A stretch of DNA of 64,000 bases from Streptomyces sp. NBC_01231 (GTDB taxonomy: Bacteria; Actinomycetota; Actinomycetes; Streptomycetales; Streptomycetaceae): contig CP108521.1 of the NCBI GenBank assembly GCA_035999765.1, positions 6,634,001 through 6,698,000 on the forward strand. The letters are read 5' to 3'. Under the pieces are notes generated by a model that saw only the letters and a list, made by a program, of their open reading frames with translations, ran no database searches and was not told the origin of the DNA. Positions 18,979 to 28,056 of this stretch are shown piece after piece. Position numbers and translations under genes: made by a program. Position 1 is the first letter of the stretch. Every line of letters begins with the position of its first letter.

Positions 18979-19917
18979 ATGACAACGACAGCCTCGGTGG
19001 TCGCGTTCGACCAGGTGAGCAAGGCATACGGCGCCGTCCGGGCAGTGGACGGCCTGACCCTGACCCTGCGCCCGGGGGAGACCGTGGCGCTGCTGGGTCC
19101 CAACGGCGCCGGCAAGTCGACCACCCTCGACCTGCTGCTCGGCCTCAAGCACTCCGACAGCGGCAGCGTCCGCCTCTTCGGCGCCACCCCGCGTGAGGCG
19201 ATCGTCGCCGGACGCGTGGGCGCCATGCTGCAGAGCGGCGGGCTGATGGACGAGGTCACGGTCGTGGAGCTGGTGCGGCTGGCCTGCGCCCTGCACCCGA
19301 GGCCGTACCCGGTCGGTGACGTCCTCGCCCGCGCGGGCGTCGCGCAGATCGCCGACCGCAAGGTCGACAAGCTCTCCGGCGGCCAGGCCCAGCGCGTCCG
19401 TTTCGCGCTCGCCACCGCGGGCGACAGCGACCTGATCGTCCTGGACGAGCCGACCACCGGCATGGACGTCACCACCCGCCAGGCCTTCTGGGCGACCATG
19501 CGCGAACAGGCCGACCAGGGGCGTACGGTCCTGTTCGCCACCCACTACCTCGAAGAGGCCGACGCCATCGCCGACCGGGTGCTCGTCCTGCACCGCGGCC
19601 GGCTTCTCGCCGACGGCACCGCCGCCGAGATCAAGGCCAAGGCGGGCGCCCGCCGGATCTCCTTCGACGTGACCGACGGTCCGATCGACGAGGCCGCGCT
19701 GCGGGGCCTGCCCTTCCTGACGTCCCTCACCGTGTCCCACAGCGGCTCCGCCGCGGGCGGCGGCCACACCGTCCGCATCCAGTCCTCCGACGCGGACGCG
19801 ACCGTCCACGCCCTCTACGGCCTCGACCTCTACCCCCGCAACCTCGAAGTCGCCGGCCTCGGCCTGGAGCAGGCCTTCGTCGCCATCACCGCCGCCGAGG
19901 AGGCGAAGTCGAAGTGA
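18979..19917 (+). CDS. ABC exporter ATP-binding protein (DrrA-like)
   Basis: A 312-residue ATPase of an ABC-2 type exporter. Walker A is GPNGAGKS (about residue 40-47), the signature is LSGGQAQRVRFALA, Walker B is LIVLDEPTTGMD, and the switch His lies in LFATHYLEEAD. A C-terminal ~80-residue domain is typical of the drug-resistance/DrrA subfamily. It overlaps the membrane partner by four bases. Export of an antibiotic or lipid is the usual role; the substrate cannot be read here. Confidence 0.88.
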   Translation: MTTTASVVAFDQVSKAYGAVRAVDGLTLTLRPGETVALLGPNGAGKSTTLDLLLGLKHSDSGSVRLFGATPREAIVAGRVGAMLQSGGLMDEVTVVELVRLACALHPRPYPVGDVLARAGVAQIADRKVDKLSGGQAQRVRFALATAGDSDLIVLDEPTTGMDVTTRQAFWATMREQADQGRTVLFATHYLEEADAIADRVLVLHRGRLLADGTAAEIKAKAGARRISFDVTDGPIDEAALRGLPFLTSLTVSHSGSAAGGGHTVRIQSSDADATVHALYGLDLYPRNLEVAGLGLEQAFVAITAAEEAKSK

Positions 19918-20654
19918 ACAGCCTCATCAAGCTGGAACTCACCCGCGCCCTGCGCAACCGCAAGTTCCTGTTCTTCTCCGTGATCTACCCGTCGGTCCTG
20001 TTCCTGATCATCGCGGGCAACGCCGACAGCACCACGAAGGTCGACGGCACCGGCCTGACCCTCCCGACGTACATGATGGTCTCGATGGCCTCCTTCGGCG
20101 CCCTGACCGCCGTCCTGATGGGCAACAGCGAGCGCATCGCCAAGGAACGGGAGGCCGGCTGGGTACGGCAGCTGCGGCTGACGACGCTGCCGGGCCGGGG
20201 CTATGTCCTCGCGAAGACCGCGAGCGCCGCGGTCGTCAGCCTCCCGTCCATCGTGATCGTCTTCGTCGTCGCGGCGGCCGCCAAGGACGTACGGCTGGAC
20301 GCCTGGCAGTGGCTCGCGCTGACCGGCGCGGTCTGGGCCGGCAGCTTGGTCTTCGCCGCGCTCGGCGTCGCCATCGGCTACCTCGCCAGCGGGGATGCCG
20401 TCCGCCCGATCACGATGCTGACGTACTTCGGCCTGTCGATGCTGGGCGGGCTGTGGATGCCGACGACGACGTTCCCGACCTGGCTCCAGGACATCGCCGA
20501 GTGGCTGCCCACCCACGCGTACGCTGCCCTGGGGCAGGCCATCGAACAGAGTCGCGCCCCGCACGTACAGGACCTCGCCATCCTCGTCGTCTCCTTCGTC
20601 CTGTTCGCGGGCGGCGCGGCCTGGCTGTACCGGAAGGACACGTTGAAGGCGTGA
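19914..20654 (+). CDS. ABC-2 type exporter membrane protein
   Basis: A 246-residue permease with about six hydrophobic segments. The GTG at 19914 overlaps the ATPase stop. The region ERIAKEREAGWVRQLRLTTLPGRGYVLAKTASA is the conserved ABC-2 segment after helix 2. It would form the exporter with the preceding ATPase. The downstream sensor kinase starts five bases after its stop, so transporter and regulators are one unit. Confidence 0.87.
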   Translation: MNSLIKLELTRALRNRKFLFFSVIYPSVLFLIIAGNADSTTKVDGTGLTLPTYMMVSMASFGALTAVLMGNSERIAKEREAGWVRQLRLTTLPGRGYVLAKTASAAVVSLPSIVIVFVVAAAAKDVRLDAWQWLALTGAVWAGSLVFAALGVAIGYLASGDAVRPITMLTYFGLSMLGGLWMPTTTFPTWLQDIAEWLPTHAYAALGQAIEQSRAPHVQDLAILVVSFVLFAGGAAWLYRKDTLKA

Positions 20655-20659
20655 GCGTC

Positions 20660-21862
20660 ATGAGGCAGGGCCGCGCGGCCGACGAGTTGCCGCTGATGCC
20701 CCTGGGGCAGTCTCCGCGCAGCCGGCGTGAACTGCTGCCCAAGGTGCTGTGGATCGGTGTCTGGCTGGTCTTCCTCAGTTCACCCGTCCACGACCTGGCC
20801 TCCGGCCACCACACCACCGGCGGCACGCTGGCCGGCTGGCTGGGCCTGGCGGCCTTCGTCGGGATCTACCTGACCGCGGTGTTCCGGAACATGAGCAGGT
20901 CGGCGTTGCCGCCCCGGCTCGTCGGGGCCCTGATCGCCGTCCTCGGCGCGCTCGCCGTCCTGCTGAGCCTCACCCTCGGCTCGCACTGGCTCGGCCTCTT
21001 CGTGTACGTCTCCGTCGCCTGCGGTGCGACGCTCCCGTTGCGGGCGGCGTACTGGACGATCCCGGTCACCGCCGGCGCGATGACCCTCGTGGGCCTGCAC
21101 GTCGGCGAGGACGAGGCGCTCGACCTGCTCATCCTGGTCCTGCTCATCGGGTTCGCGATGACCGGCGTACGCCAACTCGTGCGAACCACCGTCGAGTTGC
21201 GCCAGGCCCGCGCCACGGTCGCCCAACTGGCGGCGAACGAGGAGCGGTTGCGCCTGGCCCGGGACCTGCACGACCTGCTCGGCCACTCCCTGTCCCTGAT
21301 CACCCTCAAGAGCGAGCTCGCGGGCCGGATGCTGCCCGCCCACCCCGACAAGGCCGCCCAGCAGGTCGCCGACATCGAACAGGTCAGCCGCCAGGCCCTG
21401 GTCGACGTACGCGAGGCCGTCACCGGCTATCGGCGCCCACGCCTGGCCGACGAACTCGCAGGCACCCAGGTCGCGTTGACAGCGGCCGGCATCACCGTCG
21501 AGACCCCCGCCGCCGAACCGGACCTGGAGGGCATCGGCGAGGACAGCGAGTCCGCCCTCGCCTGGGCCCTGCGCGAGGCCGTCACCAACGTCGTACGGCA
21601 CAGCGGTGCCCGTCGCTGCACGGTGGACCTGGCGCGTCGCCAGACCCTGGACGGCCCGGTCCTCGAACTCTCCGTCGAGGACAACGGCTCCGGCGGCCCG
21701 GGCGCCGGAGCAGGCAACGGCCTGACCGGCCTCACCGAACGCCTGGAGAAGGCGGGCGGCTCCCTGGACGCGGGCCGGACCCGGCACGGCTTCCGCCTGG
21801 TCGCCCGTGTGCCGGCCGACTCACCGGCCGACTCACCGGCCGACGTAGGATCCGGCGCATGA
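20660..21862 (+). CDS. Sensor histidine kinase (DesK/NarL-cognate, HisKA_3 type)
   Basis: A 400-residue membrane sensor. Five or six hydrophobic segments cover residues ~35-175. The H-box ERLRLARDLHDLLGHSL carries the phospho-accepting His; the ATPase domain shows WALREAVTNVVRHSGA (N-box), VEDNGSGG and GNGLTGLTER (G-boxes). The ATG at 20660 is chosen because GAAGG lies 11 bases before it; the GTG at 20651, which overlaps the permease stop, is an alternative. The stop overlaps the response-regulator ATG. The tail repeats PADSPADSPAD. It presumably senses membrane or drug stress and controls the adjacent exporter. Confidence 0.87.
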   Translation: MRQGRAADELPLMPLGQSPRSRRELLPKVLWIGVWLVFLSSPVHDLASGHHTTGGTLAGWLGLAAFVGIYLTAVFRNMSRSALPPRLVGALIAVLGALAVLLSLTLGSHWLGLFVYVSVACGATLPLRAAYWTIPVTAGAMTLVGLHVGEDEALDLLILVLLIGFAMTGVRQLVRTTVELRQARATVAQLAANEERLRLARDLHDLLGHSLSLITLKSELAGRMLPAHPDKAAQQVADIEQVSRQALVDVREAVTGYRRPRLADELAGTQVALTAAGITVETPAAEPDLEGIGEDSESALAWALREAVTNVVRHSGARRCTVDLARRQTLDGPVLELSVEDNGSGGPGAGAGNGLTGLTERLEKAGGSLDAGRTRHGFRLVARVPADSPADSPADVGSGA

Positions 21863-22473
21863 CCCGCACGATCAAGGTCCTGCTCGCCGAGGACCAGTCG
21901 ATGGTCCGCGAGGCGCTGGCCGCCCTGCTCGGCCTGGAGGACGACATCGAGGTCGTCGCCCAGGTGGCCCGCGGCGACGAGGTCCTGGCCGCCGCCCGCG
22001 AGCACGCCGTGGACGTGGCCCTCCTGGACATCGAGATGCCGGGCGCCACGGGCATCGAGGCCGCTGCCCAACTCCACCGGGAGATACCTGAGTTGAAGGT
22101 GGTCGTCCTCACCACCTTCGGCCGCCCCGGCTACCTCCGCAGCGCCATGGAAGCCGGCGCCGACGCCTTTCTCGTCAAGGACGCCCCAGCGGCTCAACTG
22201 GCCGAAGCGGTCCGCAAAGTACTGGCGGGAGAGCGGGTCATCGACCCCACGCTCGCGGCGGCGGCCCTGGCGGACGGCGCCAACCCGCTGACGGACCGGG
22301 AGCGGGAGGTGCTGCGCGCGGCGGCGGACGGCTCCACCAACGCCGAACTGGCGACCACCCTGCATCTGTCCCAGGGCACGGTCCGCAACTACCTGTCCAC
22401 GGCGATCCAGAAACTGGCGGTACGCAACCGGGCGGAGGCCGTACGGATCGCCAGGGAGAAGGGCTGGCTGTAG
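21859..22473 (+). CDS. NarL/LuxR-type response regulator
   Basis: A 204-residue regulator. The receiver domain has the acidic pocket LLAEDQS, the phospho-acceptor Asp57 in VALLDIEMPG, and Lys in FLVKDAP. The C-terminal LuxR helix-turn-helix reads LTDREREVLRAAADGSTNAELATTLHLSQGTVRNYLS. It overlaps the kinase by four bases. It probably activates the exporter operon, perhaps through the palindrome at 18905-18920. Confidence 0.9.
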   Translation: MTRTIKVLLAEDQSMVREALAALLGLEDDIEVVAQVARGDEVLAAAREHAVDVALLDIEMPGATGIEAAAQLHREIPELKVVVLTTFGRPGYLRSAMEAGADAFLVKDAPAAQLAEAVRKVLAGERVIDPTLAAAALADGANPLTDREREVLRAAADGSTNAELATTLHLSQGTVRNYLSTAIQKLAVRNRAEAVRIAREKGWL

Positions 22474-22511
22474 CTCCCGGCCACAACGAACCGGCACCCG
22501 TACGGCGACAG

Positions 22512-23411
22512 TCAGTTGAGCATCGCCCGCGCCGCATGGGCCTGTTTCCGCACGCGGTCGGCGGCCGGCTCATCCACCGCGCCGACGACCTCGGCGTACG
22601 CCTCCAACTCCACCGCCCCGGCCAGAAACTCCCCCCGCTGGACCAACAACTGCGCACGCTCATACCGCAGTCGGGCCGGATGCGAGGGCAGCAGCAGCGA
22701 CAACTCGACGGCCCACAACGAGACATCCGACCGCTCCGGCCGGGTCGCGGCCCACGCCCGAACGTTGTTCAGAATCCGCAGGACCACGTCCAACGGCTCC
22801 GCGGGCCTCAGCATCGACGGCTCCAGGGCGGCCCCCGTCGCCCCCACGACCAGCACCTCCGCGTCGGGCCCGGTCAGCACCCGCCCGCCGTCGAAGGGAT
22901 CGGCCAGCACCTGCTCCTGGAAGAAATCACCGAGCGAAGCTCCCTGAGGGGCGGTGGTCGGGTGACGGGTGGGACCGAACCCGACCACGAAGTGCCCCGG
23001 CAGCGCCACCCCGTACACCGGCGCCCCCGCCCGCCGCGCCACCTCCATCCACACCACCGACAGCAGGATCGGCAGCCCGTGCCTGCGCAGCAGGACCCGG
23101 TGCAGCAGCGACGACTCCAGGCGCTGGTAGTCCGCGGGGGACCCGCGAAACCCGTACCGCTCGCCGAGCAGCTCGCACAGCGCGACCGCCCAGGACCGCG
23201 GTCCGCCGGGCCGGAACGGCAGCTGCCCGGCCAGCCGGTCGAGCTCGATCTGCGCGGCGTCCATACCGGCCTCGTCGAGCGTTCCGTCCGCCTCCGCGCC
23301 GATCAGCAGACACAGCAGGGACAGATCGGGCCGCTCGGAGCGGGCCTCTTCGGCGAACCGGCGCCGCAGGTCCGCGGAGCGTTCGGGCGGTGGCGGGTAG
23401 GGGGGACGCAT
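22512..23411 (-). CDS. SirB1/transglutaminase-like protein
   Basis: A 299-residue protein with the SirB1-N architecture: an N-terminal helical part followed by LLERYGFRG-like and LLHRVLLRRHGLPILLSVVWMEVARRAG, which in this family contains the transglutaminase-like core, then GVALPGHFVVGF with the conserved His. The C-terminus is TPR-like (RLRYERAQLLVQRGEFLAGAVELEAY). The ATG at 23411 is preferred; a GTG at 23441 that touches the upstream stop is possible. The usual nucleophilic Cys is not obvious here. It lies downstream of the GNAT gene in one unit. Function unknown. Confidence 0.7.
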   Translation of the reverse strand: MRPPYPPPPERSADLRRRFAEEARSERPDLSLLCLLIGAEADGTLDEAGMDAAQIELDRLAGQLPFRPGGPRSWAVALCELLGERYGFRGSPADYQRLESSLLHRVLLRRHGLPILLSVVWMEVARRAGAPVYGVALPGHFVVGFGPTRHPTTAPQGASLGDFFQEQVLADPFDGGRVLTGPDAEVLVVGATGAALEPSMLRPAEPLDVVLRILNNVRAWAATRPERSDVSLWAVELSLLLPSHPARLRYERAQLLVQRGEFLAGAVELEAYAEVVGAVDEPAADRVRKQAHAARAMLN

Positions 23412-23440
23412 AGCAGGCTCGTGCCCTCTCACGGCGGTCA

Positions 23441-24493
23441 CTACCGCCCGTTCTCGACACTTCCGGGGGCCCGGTAGTGGTGGTACGCGTGATGCGCCGA
23501 GAACCCCATCCCGGCGTACAGCGCCCGGGCCCCCGCGTTGTCGGCCTCGACCTGGAGCCATGCGGCCGACGCGCCCTCGTCGAGGGCCCGCCGGGCGAGC
23601 GCGGCCATCACGACGGTCGCCAGCCCCCGCCGTCGCTGCTCCGGGTCCACCTCCACGGCGGCGAAACCGGCCCACCGCCCGTCGACCACACACCGCCCGA
23701 TGGCCGCGGGCGTGGCACCCGGCGACGAGCCGGCAACCGTGGCGAACCACACCGACGGCCCTCCCCCACTCTCGGCTTCGCTCGAGCGGGGGGACCCCCA
23801 TCCCAGCACCTTCAGGGCCACCTCGCTCACCCCCTTGCGCTGATAGCGCGCGAGCCACGCCTCGTCCGCCTCCCAGGACAGCACCACCTCGGAGGCCTCC
23901 GCCCGGTCGGCGACCGGCGCCAGCGCCCCGGTCCACAGCTCGGCGGTCACCTCCCGCGTCCAGCCCCGCCGCTCCAGTTCCGCGCACAGCAGCTCCTGCG
24001 TGCCCTCGGCCCCGGTCGCGGTCTGTATGTAGGCGGGCAGCCCACGGTCCTCGTACCAGCGTCGTACGGCGGTCAGGGCGGTGTCGAGCGGGACTCCGGG
24101 GTCGCCGAGCGGCAGCACCGAGTTGGCCCGCCGGGTGAACCCGGCGGCGGCCCGCAACTCCCAGTCGCCCAGCCGCTCGCTCTCCACCGGCCGCCAGGCC
24201 CGCGCGGCGACGCGCGCCAGCTCCTCGTAGGACGCGGCGGGGCCACGACGCCGGGCCGGAGCGGGCGGAACGACCTTGCCCGCCACCAGCGCGGATTCCG
24301 GGATCCGGACGCTTTGCCCGTCCCGGCGCGTGATCAGCAGCACACCCTCGTCCCATGATGTGAGAACGCCCACCGTGTCGGTGAACTTCTCACCCGGGAC
24401 CCCGGGCCCGTCGAGGCGCCGTACGGACACCCGTTTGCCCACGTCAGCTGCGGAGATACGGACCACGAGGCGTCCTGTCGCAGAGATTTCCAC
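23441..24493 (-). CDS. GNAT N-acetyltransferase with N-terminal SH3-like domain
   Basis: A 350-residue protein. The first ~75 residues (VGKRVSVRRLDGPGVPGEKFTDTVGVL) look like a small beta-barrel; the remainder is acetyltransferase-like, ending with the acetyl-CoA site VDPEQRRRGLATVVMAALARRAL and LQVEADNAGARALYAGMGF. The GTG start at 24493 is preceded by AGGAGGGG about 11 bases away. The acceptor substrate is unknown. It is probably co-transcribed with the SirB1-like gene, 29 bases downstream. Confidence 0.8.
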   Translation of the reverse strand: MEISATGRLVVRISAADVGKRVSVRRLDGPGVPGEKFTDTVGVLTSWDEGVLLITRRDGQSVRIPESALVAGKVVPPAPARRRGPAASYEELARVAARAWRPVESERLGDWELRAAAGFTRRANSVLPLGDPGVPLDTALTAVRRWYEDRGLPAYIQTATGAEGTQELLCAELERRGWTREVTAELWTGALAPVADRAEASEVVLSWEADEAWLARYQRKGVSEVALKVLGWGSPRSSEAESGGGPSVWFATVAGSSPGATPAAIGRCVVDGRWAGFAAVEVDPEQRRRGLATVVMAALARRALDEGASAAWLQVEADNAGARALYAGMGFSAHHAYHHYRAPGSVENGR

Positions 24494-24634
24494 AGGTCAG
24501 TTCACCCCTCCTGTTCGGATCATGCCCAAGAACGGAGATACTAGGGGTGGGCATCGACGACGCCGCGCTCCCGCGCGCCAGGTGGCGGAGCCTGAAGACG
24601 GCTCGCCAGCGCCCTATCGAGGAGGAACGACAGC

Positions 24635-24955
24635 GTGACCTACGTCATCGCGCAGCCTTGTGTCGACGTCAAGGACAAGGCGTGCATCGAAGAGTGCCCG
24701 GTCGACTGCATCTACGAGGGCCAGCGGTCCTTGTACATCCACCCGGACGAATGCGTCGACTGTGGTGCCTGTGAGCCGGTCTGCCCGGTCGAGGCGATCT
24801 TCTACGAAGACGACACTCCCGAGGAGTGGAAGGACTACTACAAGGCGAACGTCGAGTTCTTCGACGAGCTCGGCTCTCCGGGCGGCGCCAGCAAGCTGGG
24901 CCTGATCGAGCGCGACCACCCCTTCGTCGCCGCGCTGCCGCCGCAGAACCAGTAA
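24635..24955 (+). CDS. fdxA: Seven-iron ferredoxin
   Basis: A 106-residue electron carrier with one 3Fe-4S and one 4Fe-4S cluster. Cysteines are at 9, 17, 21 and 25 (C-x7-C-x3-C-x3-C) and at 40, 43, 46 and 50 (CVDCGACEPVCP). The wide spacing of the first set is the 7Fe signature. GTG start at 24635 is behind a clear GGAGGA. It lies directly upstream of dapC, an order I recall as conserved in Streptomyces; a hairpin between them suggests separate or attenuated transcription. Confidence 0.95.
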   Translation: MTYVIAQPCVDVKDKACIEECPVDCIYEGQRSLYIHPDECVDCGACEPVCPVEAIFYEDDTPEEWKDYYKANVEFFDELGSPGGASKLGLIERDHPFVAALPPQNQ

Positions 24956-24983
24956 GAGCGGCCCGCATCCGTGCCGCCTCGGT

Positions 24984-25019
24984 CCCGTACGGCCCGATCA
25001 CCCTTGATCGCCGTACGGG
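24984..25019 (+). terminator. Hairpin between fdxA and dapC
   Basis: CCCGTACGG (24984-24992) pairs with CCGTACGGG (25011-25019), and the inner CGATCA (24995-25000) pairs with TGATCG (25005-25010), giving 15 base pairs with a two-base bulge. There is no T-tract. It lies 28 bases after the fdxA stop. Confidence 0.6.
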
Positions 25020-25066
25020 GCCGAGGCGTTTGCCGTACTTGCCGTACGAGAAAGTGAGCCAGCCCC

Positions 25067-26161
25067 GTGTCCGCAGTCTCCGACCGCCTCCCCACGTTCC
25101 CCTGGGACAAGCTGGACCCGTACAAGAAGACGGCCGCCGCGCACCCTGACGGCATCGTCGACCTGTCCGTGGGCACGCCGGTCGACCCGGTCCCCGAGCT
25201 GATCCAGAAGGCGCTCATCGACGCGGCGGACTCCCCGGGCTATCCGACGGTCTGGGGCACCCCCGCGCTGCGTGACGCGATCACCGGCTGGCTGGAGCGC
25301 CGACTGGGCGCCCGCGAGGTCACCCACCAGCACGTCCTGCCGATCGTCGGCTCCAAGGAACTCGTGGCCTGGCTCCCCACCCAGCTGGGCCTCGGCCCCG
25401 GCGACAGGGTGGCCCACCCGCGCCTGGCCTACCCGACCTACGAGGTCGGCGCCCGCCTCGCCCGCGCGGATTACGAGGTCTACGACGACCCGACCGAGCT
25501 GGACCCGACGAACCTCAGGCTCCTGTGGCTCAACTCTCCGTCCAACCCGACGGGCAAGGTGCTGTCGAAGGACGAACTGACCCGGATCGTCGCCTGGGCC
25601 CGCGAGCACGGCGTCCTGCTGTTCTCCGACGAGTGCTACCTGGAGCTGGGCTGGGAGGCCGACCCGGTCTCGGTGCTGCACCCGGACGTGAACGGGGGCT
25701 CGTACGAGGGCATCGTCGCGGTCCACTCGCTCTCCAAGCGCTCGAACCTGGCGGGCTACCGCGCGGCCTTCCTGGCCGGCGACCCGGCCGTCCTCGCCCC
25801 CCTGCTGCAGATCCGCAAGCACGGCGGAATGATGACGTCGGCCCCGACCCAGGCGGCCGTGGTGGCGGCCCTCGGCGACGACGCCCACGTCCGCGAGCAG
25901 CGCGAACGCTACCTCGCCCGCCGTGGCGCCCTGCGCGAGGCGCTGCTCGCCCACGGCTTCCGCATCGAGCACAGCGAGGCCAGCCTCTACCTGTGGGCGA
26001 CGAGGGACGAGTCCTGCTGGGCCACCGTCGGTCACCTGGCCGAGCTGGGCATCCTGGTGGCCCCGGGCGACTTCTACGGTGAGGCGGGCGAGAAGTTCGT
26101 CCGCGTGGCCCTGACGGCGACCGACGAGCGGGTGCGGGCGGCCGTGGAGCGGCTGACGTAG
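25067..26161 (+). CDS. dapC: Succinyldiaminopimelate transaminase
   Basis: A 364-residue PLP enzyme of the succinylase branch of lysine/meso-DAP synthesis. Fold type I features are present: NSPSNPTGKV for substrate binding, FSDECYLELGW, and the PLP lysine K224 in SLSKRSN, followed by the Arg in YRAAF. The GTG at 25067 starts a normal N-terminus (SAVSDRLPTFPWDKL). It acts just before DapE, encoded at 28057, so two steps of the pathway lie within 3 kb. A double hairpin follows. Confidence 0.88.
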   Translation: MSAVSDRLPTFPWDKLDPYKKTAAAHPDGIVDLSVGTPVDPVPELIQKALIDAADSPGYPTVWGTPALRDAITGWLERRLGAREVTHQHVLPIVGSKELVAWLPTQLGLGPGDRVAHPRLAYPTYEVGARLARADYEVYDDPTELDPTNLRLLWLNSPSNPTGKVLSKDELTRIVAWAREHGVLLFSDECYLELGWEADPVSVLHPDVNGGSYEGIVAVHSLSKRSNLAGYRAAFLAGDPAVLAPLLQIRKHGGMMTSAPTQAAVVAALGDDAHVREQRERYLARRGALREALLAHGFRIEHSEASLYLWATRDESCWATVGHLAELGILVAPGDFYGEAGEKFVRVALTATDERVRAAVERLT

Positions 26162-26241
26162 GCGCAGGCGAAGCCGGCACCGGCCAGGCCCACGCGAAAG
26201 CCGACGCGGGCACAGTCGAAGGCGGCACAGGCACACGCGAA

Positions 26242-26277
26242 GCGGCGGGGCCCGGGGAGAAACCCGGGCCCCGCCGC
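26242..26277 (+). terminator. 15-bp GC hairpin downstream of dapC
   Basis: GCGGCGGGGCCCGGG (26242-26256) and its perfect complement (26263-26277) enclose the loop GAGAAA. It lies 80 bases after dapC. Confidence 0.85.
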
Positions 26278-26296
26278 CGTACCACCAGGCGTTCAG

Positions 26297-26326
26297 CCGA
26301 TCTCAGCCGATGCCGGCTGAGATCGG
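26297..26326. terminator. Second hairpin between converging genes
   Basis: CCGATCTCAGCCG (26297-26309) and CGGCTGAGATCGG (26314-26326) form a 13-base perfect stem with a four-base loop. It lies just outside the leftward gene that ends at 26333 and can stop both directions. Confidence 0.75.
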
Positions 26327-26332
26327 TCGATG

Positions 26333-26725
26333 TCAGCCGAGGGGAAGACCCTTGGCCGGCAGCTTGTCGGTCGCCGGGAGCCCGCCCTTGGTCAGCGAGT
26401 CCGTGGGCAGGCCGCCCTTGGTCGCGGTCTTCGTCGTGCCACCGACGACGTCCTTGGCGGTGCCCGCCGCGTCAGCCGCCACCTTCTGCGCCGCGGGCGC
26501 CGCCTTCTTCACGGCCTTGCCGCTGGTCTTGCCGGCCAGGTTCTGCGCACCGTCGACGGTGGTGCCGACGTCCGCCCCGTCCAGGGCGGTCAGCCCACCG
26601 AGATTCGGGGCGGCAGGCAGTTCGGCGGCCGCGCTGGCGGAGCCGGCCGCACCGACCCCGGCCGCCGCTCCCGCAGCCACCAGCAGCGCGGCACGGGCGA
26701 TCCGTCGGGTCAGGGGGAGGGACAT
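26333..26725 (-). CDS. Small secreted Ala/Gly-rich protein
   Basis: A 130-residue protein with a signal peptide (RRIARAALLVAAGAAAGVGAAGSASAAA, cleavage about residue 32). The mature part is low in complexity: Ala/Lys/Thr-rich with two KGGLPT-type repeats (TKGGLPTDSL, TKGGLPATDKL). The ATG is preceded by AAAGGAG at seven bases. Similar proteins appear in Streptomyces annotations, sometimes labelled ATP-binding without evidence; no such motif is visible here. Function unknown. Confidence 0.7.
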   Translation of the reverse strand: MSLPLTRRIARAALLVAAGAAAGVGAAGSASAAAELPAAPNLGGLTALDGADVGTTVDGAQNLAGKTSGKAVKKAAPAAQKVAADAAGTAKDVVGGTTKTATKGGLPTDSLTKGGLPATDKLPAKGLPLG

Positions 26726-26994
26726 GTTGCTCCTTTGACGAGGAAACGATCTCGGACGCAGTGACTACCGCTCGAAGCCCGGGAAGGTTGCGGCGAGCCA
26801 ACGTAAAGAGTTGGCAATGCGTCGCATTATCATCTGCGGAGAAAACGGCTAAAAGGGACCCGGTCTGACAGTCTGCTGAATCCTTACGGCCCTTTGCTCC
26901 CAAGAGTTTTGGCCGAGGGGAGTGACGCGCCGAAAACCTGCACACACCGAGTCCCGCACCAGGCGGACGTAACCCTTCCGAGTGAGCCCCCGTA

Positions 26995-27972
26995 CTACTG
27001 CGCAGTCACGATCCGCACCGTGCCGGTGTCCTTCGTCGTGCCGGCGCCGCTCGTCCGACCGGCCGCACGCCACTGGCTGTCCGTGTTCCCGGCGGCCCAC
27101 TGCCGCCCGGCGTACGACACGCGCTCGATATGCAGGGCGGAGGCGTTGGCGACCGCCCAGTGCGCCAGCTGCCAGCCCCGCTCCCGCAGGCTCCGGCCGT
27201 CCCCCGGCCCGGTCTCCTCGGCCACCGACAGCGTCACGGTCCGCCCGTCGCCGCCGCTCCCGTCGCTCGCGGAGGGCTTGGGTGTGGCCGCGCCGCCCAC
27301 CACGGCGCCGACGGGCTCCAGCGCATCCCGACCGAAGTCCCGTACGAGGGCGGAGCGCACCGCGTCCGGACCGGCGGCCCTGGTGGCGGCCTGGCGCCCC
27401 TCGCAGGTGAGCGCCGCCGCCGACTGCCCGGTGAGGGCGGCGGCGAGGATCCTGGCGTCCTGCTCGTGCTTCGCGTACGCCGACGGAAAACCGCTGCGCT
27501 GCACACGCTGCGCGGCGACGGTCAACGGGAGGTCCCTGTAGTCCGGCACCTTGGACAGGTGTTCGTAGAAGATGTCCGCCGCGTACGTCGGGTCCAGGAT
27601 CTCCTTCGGCGTCCCCCAGCCCTGCGAGGGCCGCTGCTGGAACAGACCGAGCGAATCCCGGTCGCCGTGTTCGATGTTGCGCAGTCCGGACTCCTGGAGC
27701 GCGGTCGCCAGAGCGATCGTCACGGCCCGCTCGGGCATTCCGCGCCCGGTGCCGACGGCCGTGATCGTCGCCGCGTTCACCGCCTGCTCGGGAGTCAACT
27801 CGTACGTCGCCCCGTCGGCCTTGCCCGAGACGACCTTGCACCCGGGGGCGCCCGCGCCTCCGGTGAGGTACTGCACCACGAGATAACCGGCGACGGCGCA
27901 CAGGACGACGAAGGCCGCCCCGAGACGGAAGAGGCGGCCGCGAGGCTTGGGAGTAGGGGACAGCTCTGGCAT
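26995..27972 (-). CDS. Membrane-anchored lysozyme-like/transglycosylase-like protein
   Basis: A 325-residue protein with one N-terminal transmembrane segment (about 16-34, LGAAFVVLCAVAGYLVVQYL), so most of it is outside the cell. Residues ~60-180 resemble a goose-lysozyme or transglycosylase-like fold: VTIALATALQESGLRNIEHGDRDSLGLFQQRPSQGWGT contains a candidate catalytic Glu and the SxGLxQ-type segment. The C-terminal region carries SLRERGWQLAHWAVANASALHIERVSYAGRQW. I have seen such proteins labelled heavy metal transporters; the sequence does not support that. Start ATG 27972. It is divergent from dapE. Confidence 0.65.
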   Translation of the reverse strand: MPELSPTPKPRGRLFRLGAAFVVLCAVAGYLVVQYLTGGAGAPGCKVVSGKADGATYELTPEQAVNAATITAVGTGRGMPERAVTIALATALQESGLRNIEHGDRDSLGLFQQRPSQGWGTPKEILDPTYAADIFYEHLSKVPDYRDLPLTVAAQRVQRSGFPSAYAKHEQDARILAAALTGQSAAALTCEGRQAATRAAGPDAVRSALVRDFGRDALEPVGAVVGGAATPKPSASDGSGGDGRTVTLSVAEETGPGDGRSLRERGWQLAHWAVANASALHIERVSYAGRQWAAGNTDSQWRAAGRTSGAGTTKDTGTVRIVTAQ

Positions 27973-28022
27973 CCGCACAAGATACTGGAGAGTACTGTGG
28001 CCGCGGTGCCGGATGCGGACAG

Positions 28023-28049
28023 TTGATCGAGGGCCCCGGACGCTAGGGT
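28023..28049 (+). promoter_or_regulatory. Leaderless promoter of dapE
   Basis: TTGATC (28023-28028) and TAGGGT (28044-28049) stand 15 bases apart; the second ends seven bases before the ATG at 28057. No ribosome site exists, so translation probably starts on the first base of the transcript. Confidence 0.55.
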
Positions 28050-28056
28050 CGACAAC

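Noticed and set aside
20651..20659. GTG start at 20651 for the sensor kinase (overlapping the permease stop)
   Set aside because: The GAAGG site is only two bases away from this GTG; ATG 20660 has better spacing, though coupling makes the alternative possible.
26995..27972. Annotation as a heavy-metal transporter
   Set aside because: It has a single transmembrane segment and a lysozyme-like domain, with no HMA motif or transporter helices.
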